In this document: piece after piece, positions 57,182 through 64,000 of the stretch
How the letters are laid out: every line of letters starts with the position of its first letter
Position numbering within the stretch: the stretch's first letter is position 1
Origin: Pseudomonas persica
Lineage (GTDB): Bacteria; Pseudomonadota; Gammaproteobacteria; Pseudomonadales; Pseudomonadaceae
DNA length: 64,000 nucleotides
NCBI RefSeq assembly: GCF_900291015.1
Contig: NZ_OLKL01000020.1
Span: forward strand, 62,001 to 126,000
Direction: 5' to 3'
Translations under genes and position numbers: made by a program
Notes under the pieces: generated by a model
Told to the model about the DNA's origin: nothing
Database searches by the model: none
Seen by the model: only the letters and a program-made list of their open reading frames with translations

Positions 57182-57632
57182 GTGCGTTTCCGGCACTGGC
57201 AGCGCGCAGCAATTGCTGGCGTGCAGTGGCGTTGATATTGCCCAGCCAGCTGACCACGGTGTGGCTGCGGCCCAGGCGCAAGGCCTCGCAGGCCAGTTGC
57301 AGTGGGCTTTGATTGCCGCGAGGTTGCAGCAGCAGAATGCGTTCACGGTTGAGCCCGGCATCGCGTAGCCATGCTTGGGTCAGGCTCGACGGCGGGGCGA
57401 TCAGGGTCAGCCAGCGGGCGTCATCCTCCTCGCTCAGCTCGCGCAGCACTGGTGCCAGCAGGCTTTGGCAGTGCCCGGGGGCGCCGCACAGCGACAGTTC
57501 GCTGAAAAGCTCGGGTTGGCTGCTCTTGCGCGCCAGTTCGCTGGCTTTCAGCCCTGGCAATACGGGCTGGGCGAGGAATGCTTCGAACAATGGCAACTGG
57601 GCTTGCTCGGGTGCGTGAATGAACTGCTGCAT
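57156..57632 (-). CDS. sulA: SOS cell-division inhibitor SulA
   Basis: A 158-aa protein of the SulA family that blocks FtsZ polymerisation during the SOS response. Family segments: LFSELSLCGAPGHCQSLLAPVLRELSEEDDARWLTLIAPPSSLTQAWLRDAGL and SHTVVSWLGNINATARQQLL, in the RecA-like fold lacking nucleotide motifs. It lies 13 bp downstream of lexA on the same strand and has no LexA box of its own in that gap, so it is expressed from the lexA promoter, the usual arrangement in pseudomonads. Confidence 0.92.
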   Translation of the reverse strand: MQQFIHAPEQAQLPLFEAFLAQPVLPGLKASELARKSSQPELFSELSLCGAPGHCQSLLAPVLRELSEEDDARWLTLIAPPSSLTQAWLRDAGLNRERILLLQPRGNQSPLQLACEALRLGRSHTVVSWLGNINATARQQLLRAASAGNAQSLNIRLG

Positions 57633-57645
57633 GACGCCTCCTGGA

Positions 57646-58254
57646 TCAGCGGCGAATGACGCCGACGCTCAAGCCCTCGATCACCAGTTCCTGTTCTTTC
57701 AGGTCGACTTCGATGGGGGCGAATTCGGGGTTTTCGGCAAGCAGCCAGACCTTGCTGCCTTCACGCTTGAAGCGCTTGACGGTGACTTCGTCGCCGATAC
57801 GGGCAACGACGATCTGGCCATTGCGTGCTTCGCGACAGGTGTGTACCGCCAGCAGGTCGCCATCGAAGATGCCGACGTCCTTCATGCTCATGCCGTGTAC
57901 GCGTAGCAGATAGTCGGCTTGGGGGTGGAAGAAGTCGGGGTTGATGTTGCAGGATTGCTCGATGTGTTGTTCAGCAAGGATCGGTGCGCCGGCGGCAACC
58001 CGGCCGATGATTGGCAGGCCGCTTTCTTCGGCCTTGGCCTCCAGACCGGGGATGCGGATGCCGCGGGAGGCGCCCGGTGTCATCTCGATCGCACCTTTCC
58101 GCGCAAGCGCCTTGAGGTGCTCCTCGGCGGCGTTGGGCGACTTGAAGCCCAGCTCCTGAGCGATCTCGGCGCGCGTCGGCGGGAAGCCGTTGTCTTCCAG
58201 GCAGCGCTTGATGAACGCAAGAATTTCGGCTTGGCGTGGCGTCAGTTTCAACAT
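57646..58254 (-). CDS. lexA: SOS repressor LexA
   Basis: A 202-aa SOS repressor. The N-terminal winged helix ([37 protein letters not shown]) binds DNA. The latent serine protease domain carries the self-cleavage site Ala88-Gly89 (VAAGAP), catalytic Ser123 (GMSMKD) and Lys160 (VTVKRF), consistent with E. coli LexA. All residues for RecA-stimulated autocleavage are present. Promoter with two LexA boxes directly upstream, giving autoregulation. The start ATG at 58254 is the family start; the frame stays open a further 60 codons over the promoter. Confidence 0.97.
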   Translation of the reverse strand: MLKLTPRQAEILAFIKRCLEDNGFPPTRAEIAQELGFKSPNAAEEHLKALARKGAIEMTPGASRGIRIPGLEAKAEESGLPIIGRVAAGAPILAEQHIEQSCNINPDFFHPQADYLLRVHGMSMKDVGIFDGDLLAVHTCREARNGQIVVARIGDEVTVKRFKREGSKVWLLAENPEFAPIEVDLKEQELVIEGLSVGVIRR

Positions 58255-58264
58255 GGTGAGCGCT

Positions 58265-58316
58265 CTGTCTTTTTGTACAGTGACTGGAATTATATACAGT
58301 ACTGTGTGCGCTGCAA
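58265..58316 (-). promoter_or_regulatory. lexA promoter with two LexA boxes
   Basis: Minus-strand promoter TTGCAG (58311-58316), 16-bp spacer, TATAAT (58289-58294). Box 1, CTG-N10-CAG at 58284-58299, covers the -10. Box 2, CTGTCTTTTTGTACAG at 58265-58280, is a perfect CTGT-N8-ACAG and lies near the start site. This gives two-site autoregulation of lexA-sulA. Confidence 0.92.
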
Positions 58317-58401
58317 GCCATAACGCGCAATTAACAGCAGGTTTGGCGCTTGCAGCGGCCGGCCTGGCGCTTTTAAATGGCGACCGACCGGTCACCGAGC
58401 C

Positions 58402-58445
58402 TTGACAGGCGCGGAGCTGAAACGTATGTTTCAAACACCTGTTTG
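58402..58445 (+). promoter_or_regulatory. psrA promoter with two overlapping PsrA operators
   Basis: Sigma-70 promoter TTGACA (58402-58407), 17-bp spacer, TATGTT (58425-58430). Operator 1, GAAACGTATGTTTC (58419-58432), covers the -10; operator 2, CAAACACCTGTTTG (58432-58445), follows immediately and shares one base. Both fit the known PsrA motif G/C-AAAC-N4-GTTT-G/C exactly. Autorepression is therefore expected. Confidence 0.9.
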
Positions 58446-58460
58446 TCTGGCGGAGTAGTC

Positions 58461-59174
58461 ATGGCCCAATCGGAAACCGTTGAACGCATTCTCGATGCTG
58501 CCGAGCAGCTGTTCGCGGAAAGGGGGTTCGCAGAAACCTCGTTGCGGCTGATTACCAGCAAGGCCGGGGTCAACCTGGCGGCGGTCAACTATCACTTCGG
58601 CTCCAAGAAGGCCCTGATCCAGGCGGTGTTCTCGCGCTTCCTCGGGCCGTTCTGTACCAGCCTCGAACGTGAGCTGGAGCGGCGCCAGGCCAAGCCGGAG
58701 CACAAGCCCAGCCTTGAAGAGCTGCTGGAAATGCTGGTGGAGCAGGCTTTGGCCGTGCAGCCACGCAGCAACAACGACCTGTCGATCTTCATGCGCCTGC
58801 TGGGCCTGGCCTTCAGCCAGAGCCAGGGCCACCTGCGGCGTTACCTGGAAGACATGTACGGCAAGGTGTTCCGCCGCTACATGCTGCTGGTCAACGAGGC
58901 AGCACCGCGCATTCCGCCGCTGGAACTGTTCTGGCGCGTGCACTTCATGCTCGGTGCCGCCGCCTTCAGCATGTCCGGCATCAAGGCCCTGCGGGCGATT
59001 GCCGAGACCGATTTCGGCATCAACACCTCGATCGAGCAGGTGATGCGCCTGATGGTGCCGTTCCTGGCTGCGGGCATGCGTGCCGATAGCGGTGTTACCG
59101 ACGACGCCATGGCCACCGCACAACTGCGCCCGCGCACCAAGACCAGCGCAAGCGCCACCACCGCCAAGGCCTGA
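58461..59174 (+). CDS. psrA: TetR-family regulator PsrA
   Basis: A 237-aa TetR-type regulator. The HTH region (MAQSETVERILDAAEQLFAERGFAETSLRLITSKAGVNLAAVNYHFGSKKALIQAVFSRF) matches PsrA closely; the C-terminal domain binds long-chain acyl ligands in P. aeruginosa PsrA, which activates rpoS and represses fadBA and itself. The gene order lexA-psrA-nagZ is as in P. aeruginosa, and two PsrA operators lie on its own promoter. Divergent from lexA. The start ATG at 58461 is the family start; the upstream open frame is the promoter. Confidence 0.94.
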   Translation: MAQSETVERILDAAEQLFAERGFAETSLRLITSKAGVNLAAVNYHFGSKKALIQAVFSRFLGPFCTSLERELERRQAKPEHKPSLEELLEMLVEQALAVQPRSNNDLSIFMRLLGLAFSQSQGHLRRYLEDMYGKVFRRYMLLVNEAAPRIPPLELFWRVHFMLGAAAFSMSGIKALRAIAETDFGINTSIEQVMRLMVPFLAAGMRADSGVTDDAMATAQLRPRTKTSASATTAKA

Positions 59175-59213
59175 AGGCTGGGCGGGGCAGGGCGCTTCGG
59201 CTAAGCTAGCGCC

Positions 59214-59738
59214 ATGCCTGACCTCGACTTCCTGCACATTTCCCTTGCCGATCAGCGCCTTTATGGCTTTGTCCATGGCCAGCTGCGCGTGCGCCTGCCG
59301 GTTTCCACGGCACGCAATGGCGCCGGCGAGCGCAATGGTTCTGGCTGTACGCCGCGTGGCTTGCACCAGGTGCGGGCGAAGATTGGTGCGGGCTTGCCGC
59401 TGAATGCGGTATTGGCTGGGCGGCGCTGGACCGGCGAGGTGTGGTCGCCCGCCTTGCATGCGCAATACCCCGGCCGGGACTGGATCCTTACCCGCATTCT
59501 CTGGCTCAGTGGTTGTGAGCCGGGTGTCAACCGGCTGGGCGCGGTCGACACCTTCCGCCGTTATATCTACTTGCACGGCACCCCGGATACGGAACCCATG
59601 GGCGTAGCGCTGTCCCATGGTTGCATACGCCTGCGCAACACCGATTTGCTAAGCCTGTTCGAGCAGGTGCCGGCCCATTGCCCGGTACGCATCGAGCAGG
59701 CCGCCTGCCCCCAGTGGGCGTCTCTCAGTCTTCTATGA
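59214..59738 (+). CDS. L,D-transpeptidase (YkuD family)
   Basis: A 174-aa protein consisting of essentially one YkuD domain. The catalytic signature HGTPDTEPMGVALSHGCIRLRN is complete, with nucleophile Cys137 and the preceding His. The enzyme family makes 3-3 cross-links or attaches proteins to peptidoglycan. No signal peptide or transmembrane helix is seen, which is unusual; the start at 59214 follows a reasonable Shine-Dalgarno. It is followed 11 bp later by nagZ, so the two peptidoglycan genes are probably co-transcribed after psrA. Confidence 0.88.
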   Translation: MPDLDFLHISLADQRLYGFVHGQLRVRLPVSTARNGAGERNGSGCTPRGLHQVRAKIGAGLPLNAVLAGRRWTGEVWSPALHAQYPGRDWILTRILWLSGCEPGVNRLGAVDTFRRYIYLHGTPDTEPMGVALSHGCIRLRNTDLLSLFEQVPAHCPVRIEQAACPQWASLSLL

Positions 59739-59748
59739 AGGATTACCC

Positions 59749-60759
59749 ATGACTGTCAGCCTGCAAGGCTCCCTGATGGTGGATATCGCCGGTAAATGGC
59801 TGACCGCCGAGGACCGTCACCTGCTGCGCCAGCCTGAAGTGGCCGGCCTGATCATCTTTGCCCGCAACATCGACAGCCCGCGCCAGGTGCGTGAGCTGTG
59901 CGCGTCGATCCGCGCCATCCGCCCTGACCTGATCCTGACGGTGGACCAGGAGGGCGGCCGCGTGCAGCGCCTGCGTCAGGGCTTTGTGCGCCTGCCGGCC
60001 ATGCGTGCGCTGGCCGACAACGCCAACGCCGAGTACCTCGCCGAGCAGTGCGGTTGGTTGATGGCGACCGAGGTGCTGGCGGTTGGCCTGGACCTCAGCT
60101 TTGCCCCGGTACTTGATCTGGACCACCAGCGCAGTGCCGTGGTTGGCAGCCGCGCCTTCGAGGGTGAGCCGCTGCGCGCCACGCAACTGGCCGGGGCGTT
60201 CATCCGTGGCATGAATGCGGCGGGCATGGCTGCCTGCGGCAAGCACTTCCCGGGGCATGGCTGGGCCGAAGCGGACTCGCATGTGGCCATTCCCACCGAT
60301 GAGCGCAGCCTCGAACAGCTGCGCCAGGCCGATCTGGTGCCGTTCACCCGTTTGAGCGGGCAGCTGGCGGCGGTGATGCCGGCACATGTCATCTACCCGC
60401 AGGTCGACAACCAGCCGGCCGGCTTCTCGCGGCGCTGGTTGCAGGACATCCTGCGTGGCGAGCTGGGCTTTGACGGGGTGATCTTCAGTGATGACCTGTC
60501 GATGGCTGGTGCGCATGTGGTCGGCGATGCGGCCAGCCGGATCGAGGCGGCGTTGAGCGCTGGCTGTGACATGGGCCTGGTGTGCAATGACCGGGCGGCG
60601 GCGGAGCTGGCGTTGAGTGCGGCGCAACGGATGAAGGTCAAGCCGTCGCCGCGGATTGCGCGGATGCGTGGGCAGGGCTTTGCGCGGACCGATTATCGCC
60701 AGCAGCCGCGGTGGCTTGAGGCGTTGGGGGCGCTGAAGGAAGCTCAGCTGGTCGATTGA
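59749..60759 (+). CDS. nagZ: Beta-N-acetylglucosaminidase NagZ
   Basis: A 336-aa cytoplasmic family GH3 enzyme that removes GlcNAc from GlcNAc-anhydroMurNAc peptides during peptidoglycan recycling; in pseudomonads its product also feeds AmpR-controlled beta-lactamase induction. Motifs: VDQEGGRVQRLRQGF (substrate binding), AACGKHFPGHGWAEADSH (family-typical His/Asp dyad) and the catalytic nucleophile Asp in FSDDLSMAGA. AAGGA 7 nt before the ATG. The syntenic lexA-psrA-nagZ block supports the assignment. Confidence 0.96.
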   Translation: MTVSLQGSLMVDIAGKWLTAEDRHLLRQPEVAGLIIFARNIDSPRQVRELCASIRAIRPDLILTVDQEGGRVQRLRQGFVRLPAMRALADNANAEYLAEQCGWLMATEVLAVGLDLSFAPVLDLDHQRSAVVGSRAFEGEPLRATQLAGAFIRGMNAAGMAACGKHFPGHGWAEADSHVAIPTDERSLEQLRQADLVPFTRLSGQLAAVMPAHVIYPQVDNQPAGFSRRWLQDILRGELGFDGVIFSDDLSMAGAHVVGDAASRIEAALSAGCDMGLVCNDRAAAELALSAAQRMKVKPSPRIARMRGQGFARTDYRQQPRWLEALGALKEAQLVD

Positions 60760-60778
60760 CCTGGTTGCGTCTGTCTTG

Positions 60779-60958
60779 AGGTTTTTGTCGCTTGTGAGAT
60801 CGAGCGCGACCGCCTTGTTTGCCCCAGATATCCAGGTGAACGCCAGAGGGCCGCGCGCCCCTACCTCAGGAATAACTGGTCCGAAACAAACGTAGGAGCG
60901 AGCGACAGCTCGCGATGCGCCGCGCGGGCGGCGCTCGATCTCACAGGCGACAAAACCC
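60779..60958. repeat. Inverted repeat pair of a different family (nagZ/SNF2 gap)
   Basis: About 30-bp arms, GGTTTTTGTCGCTTGTGAGATCGAGCGCG and (inverted) CGCTCGATCTCACAGGCGACAAAACC, separated by about 120 bp. In between there is another GC-rich palindrome near GGAGCGAGCGACAGCTCGCG. This is a BIME-like element with a core unlike the other REP pairs in the window; convergent gene ends. Confidence 0.85.
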
Positions 60959-60981
60959 CCAAGTCATGCACCCCAGGACAA

Positions 60982-63900
60982 TCACCGCCGAGGCTTACCA
61001 GGCAACGGCGCAAACAGCGCTTCGATTTCTTCATCCCCCAGCCGCCAGTGTCCGACCTGCCCGCCATCCAGCAGGCTCGCCGCCAGTGCCGCCTTCTCCT
61101 GCTGCAACAGCTGGATCTTCTCTTCCACCGTCCCCCGGGTGATCAGCTTGAACACGAACACCGGCTTGTCCTGGCCGATGCGGTAGGCACGGTCGGTGGC
61201 CTGGTTTTCGCTGGCCGGGTTCCACCAGGGGTCGAAGTGGATCACCGTATCTGCGGCCGTCAGGTTCAAGCCCACGCCACCTGCCTTGAGGCTGATCAGG
61301 AACACTTCGCTATCACCCTGCTGGAACTGTTGCACCGGCGTACGCCGGTCGCGGGTGTCACCGGTCAGCAGGCTGTAGCGGATCTTGCGCTTTTCCAGCT
61401 CCTGCTCGATCAACGCCAGCATCGAGGTGAACTGCGAGAACAACAGCACCCGGCGACCTTCGCTGAGTAGCTCTTCGAGCATCTCCAGCAGCGCACCCAG
61501 CTTGCCCTTGTCCGCCTGGCTACCCTTGGTCTCGACCCCTTTGACCAGCCGTAGGTCGCAGCACACCTGGCGCAGCTTGAGCAAGGCATCAAGGATGACG
61601 ATCTGGCTGCGCGAGGCCCCGTTGCGGGCGATTTCATCGCGAACCTTCTTGTCCATGGCCACCCGCACGGCCTCGTAAGTATCGCGCTGGGCGTCGCTTA
61701 GCTCGACCCAGTGCACTACTTCGGTCTTGGCCGGCAGTTCGGTGGCCACCTGTTCCTTGGTGCGGCGTAGCAAAAACGGGCGAATGCGGCTGACCAGGTG
61801 GGCCAGGCGCTCGGCGTCGCCATGGCGTTCGATCGGCGTGCGGTAGTCCTGGTTGAAGCGCTTCTGGTCACCCAGCCAGCCTGGCATGAGGAAGTGGAAG
61901 ATCGACCACAGCTCGCCCAGGTTGTTTTCCATCGGTGTGCCGGTCAGGCAGACGCGTTGGGTGGCTTGCAGCTCGCAAACCGCCAGGGCGGCCTTGCTGG
62001 TGCTGCTCTTGATGTTCTGCGCCTCGTCCAGTACCAGCACGTGCCAGGCTTGGGCGCGCAGGTGCTCGAGGTCGCGCGGCACCAGGGCATAGGTGGTCAG
62101 CACCAGGTCGTATTCGTGCAGCTTGGCGAAATGCTTGCTGCGCCCCGGGCCTTGCAGGGCCAGCACGCGCAGCTCGGGGGCGAAGCGCTGGGCTTCGTCC
62201 AGCCAGTTGGGTACCAGGCTGGTTGGCATCACCGCAAGGGCCGGTGCGCTCAGGCGCCCGGACTGTTTCTCCAGCAGCAGGTGTGCCAGGGCCTGCAGGG
62301 TCTTGCCCAGGCCCATGTCATCGCCAAGGATGCCGCCGGTGCCCATCTCGCGCAGCGCCTGCAGCCAGTTCAGGCCCTGTTGCTGGTAAGGGCGCAGGCT
62401 GGCCTGTAGCCCTGTCGGCGGCTCTACCTGCAGGTCGCGGGCATCGCGCAGGCGACGGCCCAGGTCGCGCACATGCTCGCCACCCTGCCAATGCAGCGGC
62501 AGGCCTTCGATGTCGTTCAGGCGTGCGGCATCGGCACGGTCCAGGCGCAGGGACGGGCCTGCGGCGTCTTCGTGCAGGTACAGCTCGCCCAGGGTGCCCA
62601 TCACTGCCTTGATGCGGCCATAGGGTAAGGCAACGCGCAGGGCCGGGGCATCGAGGCGGCCGCGGTTGAGGTCGATCAGCAGGTGCTCGTCGTCATTGCG
62701 CCGGGCCAGTTCGCTGGGGCGCAGCAGTTCCGGGTTGCTGCGCAGCAGTTGCAGCACGATCGGCAGCAGGCTGTGGCGCTGGCCATCGACCACGATGCCC
62801 AGTTCCAGGTCGAACCATTCATGGCCGGGCGCTTCATCGATGGTCGCGTACCAGTCGTCCACCTCCTGCAGGTTGAAGGCAAAGTCACGGTGGATGTCGA
62901 TGTTCCAACCGGCTTCGCGCAGGCGCGGCAGGCCTTCGCGGGCAAAGCGCAGCCAGGCTTCGTCATCGGGCAGCTGGTACATTTCGCCGGCGCTGTCGGG
63001 TAAAGCCTTGCTCTGCCGGGTAGCAGCCTTGAAACCCAAGTCGCGTAGCGCCTTGCGCAGCGCCTGTTCGGCCTGGGGCTGGCGGCGAATACGTTGACTG
63101 GTGGCGTCCACCAGGCGGGTCAGTGGCTTGTCGTCGTTGCCTATGGCGCGCAGGCCGTCGTAGTCGAACGCCAAGGCGGCACGGTGTTGCATCTGCCGTT
63201 GCATGCGGCCGGTCTTGGGCATGTAGGCACTGAATTCGAGGCTGCCAAGGGTCAGCTGGGGCCTGGGCTGAATATGCTCGATCACTTCACTGCGCACACT
63301 TGTGGGAGTTGGGACCTGGCGGTTCAGCGCGTTCAGCCGGTGGCTCAGCGGAATGATCAGATGCTCCGGCACCGTCGGTGCGCTGGCAAGCTGGCTGGCA
63401 ACGAAGGGGTCAAGATCATGCAGCAGTTTGCCGGTAAGCCCCGTCTGGGTATCAATGTAGTAGAGCGGGTCCAGTGGCAGTGCCATATCGTGCACTTTGT
63501 CAGCGTTCTGCCAGGCGCCACGATAGCTACCGTTGTCGAGCCTCACCCAGCGGAATTCGGCATGGAGTGCTGGCCCGGGGGATAACAGCGTTTGGTGGCC
63601 CAGCAGCAAGCGTCCGCTAGCCAGTGCGAACTCGTACAACTCGGCGCCTTTTTTACCTTCCAGCCTGGCAATGGGCAGGCTGTAATCTTTGCCGAGGGCG
63701 TCAACCAACCTCAGGATGCGCAGGTCTTCATCCGTTACATAGCGTGGCGTGTAGTAGAGCAGTTCAGGCAGCGAGCTGGGGCGCCCCAGATTCAGCTGCC
63801 CATCAGCTTGCCGGGTGCCTTTGAAAACGCTGAGCATGCACCGGCCTTGCTCGTTGCTGAGCAGATAGTAGAGCGAGGGGCCTTTGCGTTTGGTGGGCTC

Positions 63901-64000
63901 TACAGGCTCTGCCGTAACCTCCAGTGCTTCGACCCAATGGGCGAGTTCAGGGGGCAGGTCAAGCGACTGCTGTGCGGCTTCGGTGGGGGGATGCGAAGGT
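60982..64000 (-). CDS. SNF2/SWI2-family DEAD/H-box ATPase, 5' end beyond the window
   Basis: A large Swi2/Snf2-type ATPase; about 1,005 residues are visible and the frame stays open to the window edge (a TEAAQQSLDLPPELAHWVEAL stretch runs upstream of the first internal ATG at 63837), so the N-terminus is missing. The C-terminal half is the ATPase: Walker A DDMGLGKTLQALAHLLLE, motif II VLDEAQNIKS, motif III LTGTPMENNLGELWSIF, and helicase C with LFSQFTSMLALIEQEL, LKAGGVGLNLTAADTVIHFDPWWNPA and RIGQDKPVFVFKLI (motif VI QATDRAYRIGQ). The N-terminal half carries the SNF2-associated domain of bacterial proteins (DUF3670-like). It may remodel nucleoprotein or RNA polymerase, as RapA does; role unproven. 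Convergent with nagZ. Confidence 0.92.
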   Translation of the reverse strand, partial: PSHPPTEAAQQSLDLPPELAHWVEALEVTAEPVEPTKRKGPSLYYLLSNEQGRCMLSVFKGTRQADGQLNLGRPSSLPELLYYTPRYVTDEDLRILRLVDALGKDYSLPIARLEGKKGAELYEFALASGRLLLGHQTLLSPGPALHAEFRWVRLDNGSYRGAWQNADKVHDMALPLDPLYYIDTQTGLTGKLLHDLDPFVASQLASAPTVPEHLIIPLSHRLNALNRQVPTPTSVRSEVIEHIQPRPQLTLGSLEFSAYMPKTGRMQRQMQHRAALAFDYDGLRAIGNDDKPLTRLVDATSQRIRRQPQAEQALRKALRDLGFKAATRQSKALPDSAGEMYQLPDDEAWLRFAREGLPRLREAGWNIDIHRDFAFNLQEVDDWYATIDEAPGHEWFDLELGIVVDGQRHSLLPIVLQLLRSNPELLRPSELARRNDDEHLLIDLNRGRLDAPALRVALPYGRIKAVMGTLGELYLHEDAAGPSLRLDRADAARLNDIEGLPLHWQGGEHVRDLGRRLRDARDLQVEPPTGLQASLRPYQQQGLNWLQALREMGTGGILGDDMGLGKTLQALAHLLLEKQSGRLSAPALAVMPTSLVPNWLDEAQRFAPELRVLALQGPGRSKHFAKLHEYDLVLTTYALVPRDLEHLRAQAWHVLVLDEAQNIKSSTSKAALAVCELQATQRVCLTGTPMENNLGELWSIFHFLMPGWLGDQKRFNQDYRTPIERHGDAERLAHLVSRIRPFLLRRTKEQVATELPAKTEVVHWVELSDAQRDTYEAVRVAMDKKVRDEIARNGASRSQIVILDALLKLRQVCCDLRLVKGVETKGSQADKGKLGALLEMLEELLSEGRRVLLFSQFTSMLALIEQELEKRKIRYSLLTGDTRDRRTPVQQFQQGDSEVFLISLKAGGVGLNLTAADTVIHFDPWWNPASENQATDRAYRIGQDKPVFVFKLITRGTVEEKIQLLQQEKAALAASLLDGGQVGHWRLGDEEIEALFAPLPGKPRR

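Overview
The window is chromosomal DNA of a fluorescent Pseudomonas, most likely of the P. putida group. The evidence is the high-GC codon use, the conserved block fadB-fadA-topA-(two small genes)-sulA/lexA-psrA-nagZ, an aer/acnA/rlmM neighbourhood, and many inverted pairs of the P. putida-type REP sequence (core GCGGGTTTACCCGC and variants). Nothing looks like a prophage, plasmid, CRISPR array or insertion sequence; coding is dense and almost all genes are housekeeping or core accessory genes. The first gene (pyrD) and the last (a SNF2-family ATPase) are cut by the window edges.

Layout. 0-8.6 kb: pyrD 3' part, rmf, the fused 23S rRNA methylase rlmKL, a CHASE-PAS-GGDEF protein, dacB and a yggL-like gene. 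8.6-13 kb: a BvgA/BvgS-type two-component pair. 13-19.4 kb: a dNTPase, a yqjD/yqjE-like membrane operon, an ammonium transporter, a glutaredoxin-like protein, an M15-type peptidase, an SOS-box-controlled unknown gene and an RluA-type pseudouridine synthase. 19.6-31 kb: aerotaxis receptor, CPBP membrane protease, aconitase A, rlmM, an unusual roughly 730-bp palindromic non-coding element, tusA, pdxB, a 57-aa conserved gene and an MsbA-like exporter. 31-43 kb: a chemoreceptor, a lipoprotein-type malate:quinone oxidoreductase, tRNA-Pro(CGG), a small lipoprotein, moaB-moeA, a glycosyltransferase, a YegS-like lipid kinase, a NarX/NarL-type pair, a degenerate Hpt-like gene and cheV. 43-53 kb: MOSC protein, slt, uup, a universal stress protein, a small membrane protein and fadBA. 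53-64 kb: a DUF1653 gene, topA, two small genes, sulA-lexA, psrA, an L,D-transpeptidase, nagZ and the SNF2 ATPase.

Functional themes. SOS response: lexA-sulA behind two LexA boxes, plus a separate LexA-box gene at 18151. Fatty-acid degradation: fadBA with its likely repressor PsrA 6.6 kb away; psrA carries two overlapping PsrA operators on a clear sigma-70 promoter. Motility: aer and cheV each have a good sigma-28 (FliA) promoter. Peptidoglycan: dacB, slt, M15 peptidase, L,D-transpeptidase and nagZ. rRNA modification: rlmKL, rlmM and an RluA-type synthase. Seven of ten REP/BIME-like pairs lie between convergent gene ends. The most unusual object is the long inverted repeat at 26374-27104, flanked on both sides by inverted hexamer repeats. 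Positions, motifs and alignments were read by eye; no database search was possible.
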